Positions 1-7,800 of a DNA stretch of 64,000 nt are shown in pieces. The position numbers were made by a program, and so were the translations under genes. Each line of letters begins with the position of its first letter. Position 1 is the first letter of the stretch. Source of the stretch: Bacteroidales bacterium (lineage in GTDB: Bacteria > Bacteroidota > Bacteroidia > Bacteroidales > UBA1402); the NCBI GenBank assembly GCA_017464285.1, contig JAFUDT010000010.1, forward strand, positions 1-64,000. Reading direction: 5' to 3'. The notes under the pieces were generated by a model, which had not been told where the DNA came from, ran no database searches, and saw only the letters and a program-made list of their open reading frames with translations.

Positions 1-28
1 AAGATGATGTAGTAGAAAAGGGTGAGAA

Positions 29-82
29 ATGGTGACAAAGAAGAATAAATACGTTATAGAAATAAAAGAATACGAGATATGA
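29..82 (+). other. possible 17-codon upstream ORF
   Basis: A short open frame starts with ATG at 29 and ends with a TGA at 80-82 that overlaps the ATG (79-81) of the Fic gene. Such an overlap fits translational coupling. The encoded peptide is lysine-rich and resembles nothing I recognise. A separate frame closes with a stop at 10-12 and could be the tail of a gene outside the window. It could equally be chance in AT-rich DNA. Confidence 0.25.
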
Positions 83-954
83 GCAAGATATCAATACGAT
101 TCTACAAAGACCATAAGGTTCTTGCCGTATGGGACGAAGCCAACAACCAGTGGTGGTTCTCGGTTCTGGATATTGTGGGGGCTATCAATCAGCAAGATGA
201 CCACGAAAAGAACCGCAACTACTGGAAGTATCTGAAGGCTAAACTGCGGAAGGAAGAGAATGAGTTGGTTAGTGCCACTACCCAACTGAAGCTTACAGCT
301 GCGGATGGAAAGAAGTACAAAACGGATGTCGTCAGCCAGGTCGATGTAGAGAAACTTGCTAAGGTTATACCCAACAACCAGGCTACGGCCTTCCTCGACT
401 GGTTCACTTATAGTGACAACACAATTGACGGGCGCAGCAAAAAGAAAGCTTATACGTTTAACGAAAGTAACCTAGTAGCAGATAAAGACGTGGGAACTGT
501 CAAGGCTCTGCAACAGATTCATGCCTATATCTTCGGTGGACTATATGACTTTGCTGGGAAAATCCGTACCAAGACCATTGCGAAGGGTAACACCTTGTTT
601 TGCTTGGCAGAACATCTTCATAGTTTCTTGAAAACTGTAGAGTCGATGCCAGAAAACACATACGATGAGATCGTGGATAAGTATGTGGAGATGAATGCTG
701 CCCATCCTTTTATGGAAGGTAATGGCCGTTCAACGCGCATTTGGCTCGACTTGATATTCAAGAAACGCTTAGGCCTGTGCGTGGATTGGAGCCAGATTGA
801 CAAGCGGGAATACCTTGATGCGATGAATGCAAGTCAAATGGACAGCACTAAGATTCGCGAGTTGCTGAAACCTGCATTGACGAATAAGATAGACGACCGC
901 GAAATCTTCATGAAGGGTATCGACTACTCGTATTACTATGAGCAGGAAGACTAA
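79..954 (+). CDS. Fic-domain protein with N-terminal BRO-N-like domain
   Basis: This 291-residue protein has two parts. Residues 1 to about 105 resemble the BRO-N/antirepressor DNA-binding domain of phage proteins (WWFSVLDIVGAI, then a WFTYSD-like end). Residues 125-291 form a Fic domain with the catalytic loop HPFMEGNGRSTR at 209-220, which matches the HPFx(D/E)GNGRxxR consensus, and a flap-like IRTKTIAKGNTLFC at 162-175. Fic enzymes usually transfer AMP or another nucleotide phosphate to hydroxyl side chains. All loop residues are present, so activity is plausible. I see no clear inhibitory S/TxxxE(G/N) helix in the protein. The XRE regulator gene follows 85 bp downstream. Base composition is AT-richer than the core genes, which suggests acquired DNA. 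The target is unknown. Confidence 0.85.
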   Translation: MSKISIRFYKDHKVLAVWDEANNQWWFSVLDIVGAINQQDDHEKNRNYWKYLKAKLRKEENELVSATTQLKLTAADGKKYKTDVVSQVDVEKLAKVIPNNQATAFLDWFTYSDNTIDGRSKKKAYTFNESNLVADKDVGTVKALQQIHAYIFGGLYDFAGKIRTKTIAKGNTLFCLAEHLHSFLKTVESMPENTYDEIVDKYVEMNAAHPFMEGNGRSTRIWLDLIFKKRLGLCVDWSQIDKREYLDAMNASQMDSTKIRELLKPALTNKIDDREIFMKGIDYSYYYEQED

Positions 955-981
955 TCCCTTTTTTAAAACAATAAAACCACA

Positions 982-1020
982 GGACAAGTTCAGGACAAGC
1001 TCGGGACAAGTAGCGAACAA
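982..1020. promoter_or_regulatory. 11-bp-period repeat upstream of XRE gene (candidate operator)
   Basis: The heptamer GGACAAG occurs at 982, 993 and 1004, and a related GAACAA follows at 1015. The spacing is exactly 11 bp, about one helical turn, so all copies face the same side of the DNA. The array ends 19 bp before the ATG of the XRE-family gene at 1040. Binding by that regulator for autoregulation is an inference. Confidence 0.5.
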
Positions 1021-1039
1021 ATAAGATAATTGGGAAAAT

Positions 1040-1351
1040 ATGAAGGATAAAAGAATTTATGGTATGTTTGGCCCGAAGATAAAGGCCATGAGACTGGAAC
1101 ATGGGTTGAGACAACGGCAGTTGGCTGAATTGCTGGGGACGGACATGCCGATGTATAGCAAGATGGAGTTGGGAGCAAGACGTGTAAGGCGTGACCAGGT
1201 TCCAAAGTTGGCAGAGCTGTATAAAGTTGACGAGAAAGAACTGATGACACTCTGGCTGGCCGATGGCGTGTATGCCGCATTGAAGGAGGAAGATGCAAAC
1301 CTCCGTTTAGATGCCATTGACTTGGCAAAAGAGTTCTTTTCAGGAGAATGA
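1040..1351 (+). CDS. XRE-family HTH transcriptional regulator
   Basis: A 103-residue protein with a Cro/CI-type helix-turn-helix in the first 70 residues: the KIKAMRLEHGLRQRQLAELLG and MYSKMELGARRV segments carry the usual pattern of a QxxLAxxLG recognition unit followed by an ExGxR helix. The last 35 residues have no known domain. An alternative ATG lies at 1064, but the conserved fold only needs residues from about 9. It sits 85 bp downstream of the Fic gene in the same direction, with a three-and-a-half copy repeat between them. A toxin-regulator relation to the Fic protein is possible but unproven. Confidence 0.8.
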   Translation: MKDKRIYGMFGPKIKAMRLEHGLRQRQLAELLGTDMPMYSKMELGARRVRRDQVPKLAELYKVDEKELMTLWLADGVYAALKEEDANLRLDAIDLAKEFFSGE

Positions 1352-1421
1352 TGGAGTCTAATCAGAGTCCTCTCAGTTCCCACAGGCATGTTTTCGCAGT
1401 CGCACAAGATTGCAATATCGG

Positions 1422-1958
1422 CTAAAACATCGGCTGTAGTTTCTGACAGACGGCGACATCCTGATAGCGGCCGGCTTGGTGGAGCCAGGATTTCAAAAGA
1501 CCGCTCTGCTGGAATCCGGCTTTTTCAAACAGGCGGATGCTGGCTGTGTTCTTGACGGCGATGTGGGCATAGAGACTGTGCAGCTGCAGGAAGTTGAAGG
1601 CATAGTCCGAGAGCAGCTGAAGCGTTTCCAGCCCGTAGCCTTGTCGCTGGTGTCCGCGGTCAATGACCAGTCCCACTCCGGCCCGTCGGTGGATGATGTC
1701 CACATCGAACAGGTCGGCGATGCCCACAGGTGTCCGGTCGGTTTTACGTTCGACAATGAGCCGCAGCTCCTTGAGTTCGAAGACAGTCTGCTCGGTCGAG
1801 AGTTCGATGTATTGCTTAAGGGTAAAGCGCGAGAGGGGAGCGGTGTTCACTCCTTCGGCCCAGAGCGTCGTGTCATTTTCGACTCGGTAGAGAAAATCCA
1901 GGTCTTCGGGCTCGAGCGCCCGGAGCCGGATGCGGTCGTTTTCAAACAGTCCGGTCAT
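1422..1958 (-). CDS. GNAT-family N-acetyltransferase
   Basis: A 178-residue protein of the RimJ/RimL/SpeG type of GNAT acetyltransferases. It opens with the typical IRLRALEPEDLDFLYRVEND segment and carries the acetyl-CoA loop RGHQRQGYG (motif A Q/RxxGxG/A) near residue 100, followed by AVKNTASIRLFEKAGF, the usual motif B. The acceptor could be a polyamine or a protein N-terminus; the sequence does not decide. The start codon overlaps the stop of the upstream membrane-protein gene by 4 bp (ATGA), so the two are probably co-translated. Confidence 0.85.
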   Translation of the reverse strand: MTGLFENDRIRLRALEPEDLDFLYRVENDTTLWAEGVNTAPLSRFTLKQYIELSTEQTVFELKELRLIVERKTDRTPVGIADLFDVDIIHRRAGVGLVIDRGHQRQGYGLETLQLLSDYAFNFLQLHSLYAHIAVKNTASIRLFEKAGFQQSGLLKSWLHQAGRYQDVAVCQKLQPMF

Positions 1959-2596
1959 GAATTCTTGGGGATAAAATCATCATCGTCATCTTCTTGGGCG
2001 TTCTCGTCTGCACTCTGGTCTACAGCGGCGGCATAGGTGTTGCGCGGAATAAAGTCATCGTCTTCGTCCATCACCGTGAAATTGCCCACTTTGCGGGCTT
2101 CCGCCTCCTGGCGGGCAGCTTCGGCCTCGGCCTGAGGATCATAGATGCTGCCGTCGGCATTCAGGCCCGTTTCGCGCAGTGTCTGAACCCGGTTGGGCAG
2201 GATGAAGAAGAAAAAGGCGACCACCATGAGGAAAGCCATCCGGGCATTGGGCATGGTGGTGAAAACAGAGACAGCCAGGATAATCAGGGCCAGGACATCG
2301 AAAGCGGCCAGACGGATCATCTGCGCCTTGAAGTAACTGTCTATGCGCTCTTCGGGGTAGTCCATGTTGCGTATCTTGCGTGAGCGGGCGTAGAACCAGG
2401 CCAGCACGGCCGGGATGCAGCACAGCATGACGGCCAGGGCGATGCTCTGTGTGCGCAGGTCGGCCCCCAGGGGAATGCCGCCTGTCCGGGGAATGACCTG
2501 TTTATAGCGCAAAACGGCAATTATTGCAATGATACCGGCCGAGAGGTAAAACCACAGGCTGTATTTTTTGTGGGCTTCGTTGATTTTTGTTTCCAT
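1955..2596 (-). CDS. four-helix membrane protein with acidic repeat tail
   Basis: A 213-residue protein I cannot name. It has about four membrane segments, near residues 13-32, 50-70, 93-112 and 118-135, and a cytoplasmic-looking tail. The tail contains an Ala/Glu-rich helix and two copies of an acidic motif, DEDDDFIPRN and DDDDDFIPKN, the second at the very C-terminus. The repeated (D)nFIP(R/K)N box suggests a docking peptide. The gene overlaps the GNAT gene by 4 bp. No signal peptide or catalytic motif is visible. Confidence 0.7.
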   Translation of the reverse strand: METKINEAHKKYSLWFYLSAGIIAIIAVLRYKQVIPRTGGIPLGADLRTQSIALAVMLCCIPAVLAWFYARSRKIRNMDYPEERIDSYFKAQMIRLAAFDVLALIILAVSVFTTMPNARMAFLMVVAFFFFILPNRVQTLRETGLNADGSIYDPQAEAEAARQEAEARKVGNFTVMDEDDDFIPRNTYAAAVDQSADENAQEDDDDDFIPKNS

Positions 2597-2654
2597 ATAA
2601 TCTGATGTTGAAATGGTGTTTGGAATTGACTGATGACTGCAGGGCGGCTGGCCG

Positions 2655-3266
2655 TTATGACTGGAAGGGCGTCCGGTTCATGATGGAGCGGCCCAGGGTC
2701 ACTTCATCGGCATATTCCAGTTCGTCGCCTACAGCGATGCCCCGCGCAATGACCGAGATTCTGACAGGGTAGGCCGACAGCCGGCGGAAAATATAGAAAG
2801 AGGTGGCGTCGCCCTCGCTCGTGGCCGCCAGGGCCAGGATCACTTCTTTGATGCCGCCTTCTGCCACGCGCTTGACCAGAGAGTCGATTTCCAGGTCGGA
2901 GGGACCGACACCTTCCATGGGGGAGATCAGACCGCCCAGCACGTGGTACAGGCCGTTGTACTGGCGGGTGCCTTCGACGGCCATCACTTCCTTGATGTTC
3001 TCCACCACGCAGACGGTCTCCTGGTCGCGGCGCGGGTCACTGCATATCTGGCAGCGTCCGGTGTCGGAAATGTTGTGGCAGCACTCGCAGTATTTGATTT
3101 CTTTTTTGAGTCGGATAAGCGATGAGCCCAACTCTTCGACCTGGGCACTGTCCTGACGCAACAGGTGCAGCACCAGGCGCAGGGCGGTCTTCTTGCCGAT
3201 GCCGGGCAGTTTGGCAAATGCCTGCACGGCATCTTCCAGCAGGGCGGAAGGGTAGGAATTCTCCAT
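2655..3266 (-). CDS. recR: recombination mediator RecR
   Basis: RecR, 203 residues, works with RecF/RecO to load RecA on gapped DNA. Visible parts are a helix-hairpin-helix (LPGIGKKTA, 20-28), a zinc finger with cysteines at 60, 63, 72 and 75, and a Toprim domain from about 83 (VVEN). The frame is open further upstream, but the ATG at 3266 gives the family start and length. A TATATTTG -7 element on the minus strand at 3293-3286 lies 20 bp upstream of that ATG, which also excludes a longer protein. The gene is divergent from the symporter gene. Confidence 0.97.
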   Translation of the reverse strand: MENSYPSALLEDAVQAFAKLPGIGKKTALRLVLHLLRQDSAQVEELGSSLIRLKKEIKYCECCHNISDTGRCQICSDPRRDQETVCVVENIKEVMAVEGTRQYNGLYHVLGGLISPMEGVGPSDLEIDSLVKRVAEGGIKEVILALAATSEGDATSFYIFRRLSAYPVRISVIARGIAVGDELEYADEVTLGRSIMNRTPFQS

Positions 3267-3335
3267 AGAATTGCGATTGGGAAAGCAAATATAGTGCAAT
3301 TCTTTGTATCTTCGCATCGGATTTATGGAAAAACG

Positions 3336-4790
3336 ATGAGTGTTTATCTCGTGGGCGGCCTGCTGCTGGCCTACTTCGGCATACTGATGCTGATTTCCGC
3401 CCTGCAGCCCAACCGTCGGAAAAGCAACGATGTCTTTTTCATGGGCAGCCGGCGCTCGCCCTGGGTGGTGGTGGCCGTCGGCATGGTGGGAGCCTCACTT
3501 TCGGGGGTGACCTTTGTCTCGGTGCCCGGCATGGTGCGCGGCAGCGACATGCTCTATATGCAGACCGTCCTGGGCTTTTTCGTGGGCTATGTGCTGATTG
3601 CCGAAATCCTGCTGCCCACCTATTTCCGTCTGAAATCGCCCAGCATCTACGCCTACCTGCGCGACCGCCTGGGCCGCCGGTCCTACAAGACGGGCGCTTC
3701 GTTCTTCCTCCTGTCCAAGACCATCGGAGCGGCTGCCAGGCTTTACGTGGTGGCCATCATCCTGCAGACTTTTTTCTTCGACCGCTGGCAGGTGCCGTTC
3801 TGGCTTACGGTGAGCTGCATCATTGTCATGATCTGGCTCTACACGGCCCGCAGCGGCATCAAGACCATCGTCTGGACCGACATGTTGCAGACTGTCTGTC
3901 TGCTGACTGCCTTGGTGCTTATCATCGTGCAGGTGGCCCGTTCGCTGGGCATGGGCCCGAGAGAGTGCTGGCAGGCCCTGGTCGCCGATGGGCATTTCCA
4001 CCTGTTCGAGTTTCAGGACTGGCACAGCAAGCAGCATTTTGTCAAACAGTTTTTCAGCGGCATCTTCATTGCGCTGGTCATGACGGGCCTGGATCAGGAT
4101 ATGATGCAGAAAAACCTGAGCATCAGCAATCTGAAGGATGCCAAAAGGAATATCTACACCTACGGATTTGCCTTTATTCCGGTCAATTTCCTGTTTTTGA
4201 GCCTGGGAGTGCTGTTGCTCATTTTCGCCGCAAGACACGGTTATGCGCTGCCGGAGGCTTCCGACGAGATTCTGCCGGTCTTTGCCACCCAGGGCTATCT
4301 GGGGCCGGCCGTGACGATATTTTTCATGCTGGGCATTATTGCCGCCGCCTTCTCAAGTGCCGATTCGGCCTTGACGGCACTTACCACATCATTATGTGTG
4401 GATATTCTCGACCGGCCCGACGACAGCCGTCTACGCCGACGCATGCATGTTGTCATCTCGCTGGCCGTCCTGCTCATTATCATGGTTTTCAGATGGGTGA
4501 ACAGCGGCAGCCTGATCGATGCGCTCTATACCATTACGGGCTACACCTACGGCCCCCTGCTGGGACTCTTCGCCTTCGGCCTGACCACCCGCCGGCCGGT
4601 GCTGGACAGTGCCACTCCCTACATCGCCCTGGCCTCACCGTTGCTTTGTGCGCTGATACAGTACCTGAGCACGCGTTATCTGCATTATACCTTCGGCTAC
4701 GAACTGCTCATGCTCAACGGACTGCTGACATTTGCCGCACTCTTTCTGTGCGGTCGCCATCGGCATGACAGCCCCGATGGCTGGAAATAG
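3336..4790 (+). CDS. sodium:solute symporter (SSS family)
   Basis: A 484-residue integral membrane protein with about 13 hydrophobic segments. The N-terminal part ([23 protein letters not shown], then [14 protein letters not shown]) is characteristic of SSS transporters, which couple Na+ to uptake of sugars, sialic acid, proline and similar solutes. The substrate cannot be read from the sequence. I chose the ATG at 3336; the longer open frame would run through the recR promoter. A TATCTTCG element at 3307-3314 is a candidate -7 box. It fits the Na+ economy implied by the nqr operon in this window. Confidence 0.92.
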   Translation: MSVYLVGGLLLAYFGILMLISALQPNRRKSNDVFFMGSRRSPWVVVAVGMVGASLSGVTFVSVPGMVRGSDMLYMQTVLGFFVGYVLIAEILLPTYFRLKSPSIYAYLRDRLGRRSYKTGASFFLLSKTIGAAARLYVVAIILQTFFFDRWQVPFWLTVSCIIVMIWLYTARSGIKTIVWTDMLQTVCLLTALVLIIVQVARSLGMGPRECWQALVADGHFHLFEFQDWHSKQHFVKQFFSGIFIALVMTGLDQDMMQKNLSISNLKDAKRNIYTYGFAFIPVNFLFLSLGVLLLIFAARHGYALPEASDEILPVFATQGYLGPAVTIFFMLGIIAAAFSSADSALTALTTSLCVDILDRPDDSRLRRRMHVVISLAVLLIIMVFRWVNSGSLIDALYTITGYTYGPLLGLFAFGLTTRRPVLDSATPYIALASPLLCALIQYLSTRYLHYTFGYELLMLNGLLTFAALFLCGRHRHDSPDGWK

Positions 4791-4828
4791 CTTCCGGTAG
4801 CCGGGATATCACCTCAAATACAGACACT

Positions 4829-5425
4829 ATGGAAATCAAATCAGCCAGTTTTGTCAACAGTCATACCGATGTCTCCCGCTGTCCGGCCGACGGACGGCCC
4901 GAATTTGCCTTTATCGGCCGCTCGAACGTGGGCAAGTCTTCGCTCATCAATATGCTGACCGGCCGGTCCGGACTGGCCAAGACCTCGTCCAAGCCTGGCA
5001 AGACTTTGCTTATCAATCATTTCCTGATAAACGAGCAGTGGTATATCGTAGATCTGCCCGGTTATGGCTATGCCCAGGTGTCCGTTGCCCAGAGAGACAA
5101 GCTTTATCAGATGATCACGCGCTATGTACAGCAGCGCGAATCGCTCTATTGTCTGTTTGTGCTGATCGACAGCCGGCTTAAACCGCAGCAGATCGATTTG
5201 GATTTCATCGACTTTCTGGGCGAAGAGGGAATACCTTTTGCTCTGGTCTTCACCAAGAGTGATAAGGTTTCTCAGGCGGAACTGAAAAAGAATCTGACTG
5301 TTTTTCAGGAGAAAATGCTGGAAAACTGGGAAGAGCTGCCGCCTTTCTTTCTCACCTCTTCGGCCAAGAAGCGCGGGAGGGAAGAACTGCTCGACTATAT
5401 CGGCTCGATTCTGGAAAACGACTGA
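4829..5425 (+). CDS. engB: ribosome biogenesis GTPase EngB/YsxC
   Basis: A 198-residue TRAFAC GTPase needed for large-subunit assembly. The G1 loop GRSNVGKSS is at 30-38, a G2-like TSSKPGKT at 52-59, G3 DLPGYG at 75-80 and G4 TKSD at 142-145, followed by a TSSAKKRG G5. Length and the GYGYA sequence after G3 are typical of EngB. It follows the symporter gene by 38 bp in the same direction. Confidence 0.97.
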   Translation: MEIKSASFVNSHTDVSRCPADGRPEFAFIGRSNVGKSSLINMLTGRSGLAKTSSKPGKTLLINHFLINEQWYIVDLPGYGYAQVSVAQRDKLYQMITRYVQQRESLYCLFVLIDSRLKPQQIDLDFIDFLGEEGIPFALVFTKSDKVSQAELKKNLTVFQEKMLENWEELPPFFLTSSAKKRGREELLDYIGSILEND

Positions 5426-5525
5426 CCGTCCGGATGATTGCTTTTCCCTTTTTACTGTCGGCAGATGGGAATTTCCCCGGGGCCTAGGGGGCATGACATG
5501 GTCCGAAGGCTTAGTCCGTAGTGAT

Positions 5526-6203
5526 TCAGGCTCTGTTCGGACGGTCTTTTTGCCGGAGTTGCTGCAGCGGAGAACGGTCTATCCAGGCCTGGCTATACTG
5601 ACTTATCCACCAATAGACCAGTACGGCACCAGTGGTGCCGATCAGGGAGCCTACCGTGATGTCAACGAGGAAATGCTGCGAGAGGTAGATTCTCGAAAAA
5701 CTGCCCGTCAGCGCCAATACCAGCCAGAATACCTTCCAGAAGGGCTTTTTGCTTAGCAGGGCCAGCGCCGTAAAGATGGCGAAGGCTCCTGTGGCATGTC
5801 CCGACGGGAAGCTGTGGGTCGAATGCAGATGCACGTTGTCCACGATGTGCAGATCGTAGCCCAGATCGCGGAAGAAGACGCTGGGGCGAGGACTGTCTGT
5901 CCAGATGAGCCGTTTGCCTATCTGGGTGACAAGCGAGGCACCGACGGCCGAACCGACACACACAAAAAAAGAACGGTATGAGCGGCAGAGGGTGAGCAGG
6001 CAGAGCGGTATGATGACCACACCGCTACCCAGTTGGGTGACCAGCCTGAAATAGCTGTCCCAGAAGGCTGTATGGTACCGGTTGACGGACAGGTGCAGGG
6101 TGGCACGGTCGTAACTCAGCAGCAGGCCGACACAGAGAATAAATATCGTCAGATACGGTATCAGATACCAACGGTTGTTTTTGAGGATCTCACTTAGTCT
6201 CAT
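5526..6203 (-). CDS. PAP2-family membrane phosphatase
   Basis: A 225-residue protein with about six membrane helices and the three PAP2 motifs: K97RLIWTDSPRP107, PSGH at 133-136 and SRIYLSQHFLVD at 170-181. The histidines of motifs 2 and 3 are the catalytic pair. The first motif has eight residues between K97 and RP instead of the usual six. Such enzymes remove phosphate from undecaprenyl pyrophosphate, phosphatidate or lipid A; the substrate here is open. It converges with engB. Confidence 0.9.
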   Translation of the reverse strand: MRLSEILKNNRWYLIPYLTIFILCVGLLLSYDRATLHLSVNRYHTAFWDSYFRLVTQLGSGVVIIPLCLLTLCRSYRSFFVCVGSAVGASLVTQIGKRLIWTDSPRPSVFFRDLGYDLHIVDNVHLHSTHSFPSGHATGAFAIFTALALLSKKPFWKVFWLVLALTGSFSRIYLSQHFLVDITVGSLIGTTGAVLVYWWISQYSQAWIDRSPLQQLRQKDRPNRA

Positions 6204-6238
6204 TGGAGCGCTTGGTTAGTAGAGAAATCAGTTGTGTG

Positions 6239-6946
6239 TCACCAGCCGGTGTATTGCAGCTCTCTTGCCAGCGTGCGGAGCCTCATGCGTGCCTGCTGGC
6301 ATTCGGGACAGAGTCCGGCGAGGGTCTGCCAGAAGGCAGCGCTGTGATTGTGGTGCAGGGTATGGGCCAACTCATGGCAGACTACGTAGCGGATGCACTG
6401 GCTGTCGGCCATCATCAGCCGCCAGGAAAAGTTCAGATGATTGCGCGAATTGCAGGATCCCCAGCGGGTGCGGGCCGAGGTGATGCTCAGTCCGTTGTAG
6501 CGGAGGCGGTGGGCGGCGGCGATTTCGTCGGCCAGACCGGGCAGCAGGTGTCGGGCACGTGTGCGATAGAAAACGGACAGTTCTTCCCGTATCTTTCGGG
6601 ACAGTTCTGCGGCCTCCATCTGCCGGCTGTCAGCCTCAAAATGAAGAGGCAGCAGCAGATGCTCTCCGTCGAATTCGATCCGCTTGACAGCGGCTGTCTT
6701 CAGAGGGTAGTCCTCGCCCTCCAGCTTTGCCGAATGACCTATTTTTAAATATTGATGCTCTGCGTTCGCATTTATTTCCTGCCTTGTTTTCAGTGCATTG
6801 TCTATCCATTTCCGCTTACTGGCAAGAAAAAGCTCAATACGGTCGCGACTCAGGCCGTAGGGACTGCGTACCAACAGTGTTCCGTCGTTCTGGATGCTGA
6901 CCGACAGGCTACGCCGGTAAGAACGAATGAGCCTGTAGTCGTACAT
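6239..6946 (-). CDS. YgjP-type zinc metalloprotease (DUF45)
   Basis: A 235-residue protein of the YgjP/WLM-like group. The zinc site HELAH is at 191-195 with a third ligand likely in HHNHSAAFW just after it, and the family marker RWGSC is at 161-165. It has no signal peptide or membrane helix, so it should be cytoplasmic. I chose the ATG at 6946; the longer frame would overlap nadC deeply. Only one base separates it from the nadC stop, so it is co-transcribed with nadC. The physiological substrate is not known. Confidence 0.88.
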   Translation of the reverse strand: MYDYRLIRSYRRSLSVSIQNDGTLLVRSPYGLSRDRIELFLASKRKWIDNALKTRQEINANAEHQYLKIGHSAKLEGEDYPLKTAAVKRIEFDGEHLLLPLHFEADSRQMEAAELSRKIREELSVFYRTRARHLLPGLADEIAAAHRLRYNGLSITSARTRWGSCNSRNHLNFSWRLMMADSQCIRYVVCHELAHTLHHNHSAAFWQTLAGLCPECQQARMRLRTLARELQYTGW

Positions 6947-6947
6947 G

Positions 6948-7790
6948 TCAGATACGGGCCTTGAAAGACATGTCCAGCCCCTTGACCGAGTGGGTGAGGG
7001 CTCCCACGGAGATAAAGTCCACGCCGCACTGGGCATAGGAGCGCAGCGTGTCGAGCGTAATGCCGCCCGATGATTCGGTCTCGTAGCGGCCGTCGATGCG
7101 GCGGACGGCTTCCCGGGTGAGGTCCGTGTCGAAATTGTCGAGCATGATACGGTCCACTCCTCCGCACTGCAGTACCTGTTCCAGTTCGTCCAGGTCGCGC
7201 ACTTCGATTTCGATTTTCATGCCTTCCTTGCCCTTGTCTTTCAGATACTGGCGGGCACGGGTGATGGCCTGCGGGATACCGCCGGCAAAGTCGATGTGGT
7301 TGTCCTTGAGCAGGATCATGTCGTAGAGACCGACGCGGTGGTTGCTGCCACCGCCCAGGACAACGGCTTCCTTGTCGAGCAGCCGCATGCCCGGGGTGGT
7401 TTTGCGCGTGTCGATGACCCGTGTGTGGAGCCCTTCCAGCCGCTCTACATATTTATGGGTGGTGGTGGCAATGCCGCTCATATGCTGCATGATGTTGAGC
7501 ATCAGACGCTCGGTCTGCAGCAGGGAACGCACCTTGCCGACCGTCTCGAAGACGATGTCGCCGGGCTTGACGCTGCTGCCGTCGGGAATGAAGACGGTGG
7601 TCTTCAGGCCGGGATCGAAGCAGCGGAACACTTCCAGGGCCACCCGGACGCCGGCCACGATACCGGCCTCCTTGATAATCAGGACAGATTTTCCCTCGGC
7701 ATCCTCCGGGATGCAGCTCAGGGTCGTATGGTCGCCGTCGCCGATATCCTCGGCCAGCGCATTCTTGATAAATTCTTGCAGATCGTACAT
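6948..7790 (-). CDS. nadC: nicotinate-nucleotide pyrophosphorylase NadC
   Basis: Quinolinate phosphoribosyltransferase, 280 residues, which makes nicotinate mononucleotide from quinolinate and PRPP in de novo NAD synthesis. Family features are EDIGDGDHTT near the N-terminus, the RTPGxR-like DTRKTTPGMRLLDKEAVVLGGG segment, HRVGLYDMILLKDNH, and the C-terminal SSGGITLDTLRSYAQCGVDFISVGALTHS phosphate-binding part. The ATG at 7790 is the family start. It lies between the DUF4301 gene (10 bp upstream) and the YgjP gene (1 bp downstream). nadA and nadB are not in this window. Confidence 0.97.
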   Translation of the reverse strand: MYDLQEFIKNALAEDIGDGDHTTLSCIPEDAEGKSVLIIKEAGIVAGVRVALEVFRCFDPGLKTTVFIPDGSSVKPGDIVFETVGKVRSLLQTERLMLNIMQHMSGIATTTHKYVERLEGLHTRVIDTRKTTPGMRLLDKEAVVLGGGSNHRVGLYDMILLKDNHIDFAGGIPQAITRARQYLKDKGKEGMKIEIEVRDLDELEQVLQCGGVDRIMLDNFDTDLTREAVRRIDGRYETESSGGITLDTLRSYAQCGVDFISVGALTHSVKGLDMSFKARI

Positions 7791-7800
7791 AAAAACGGGA

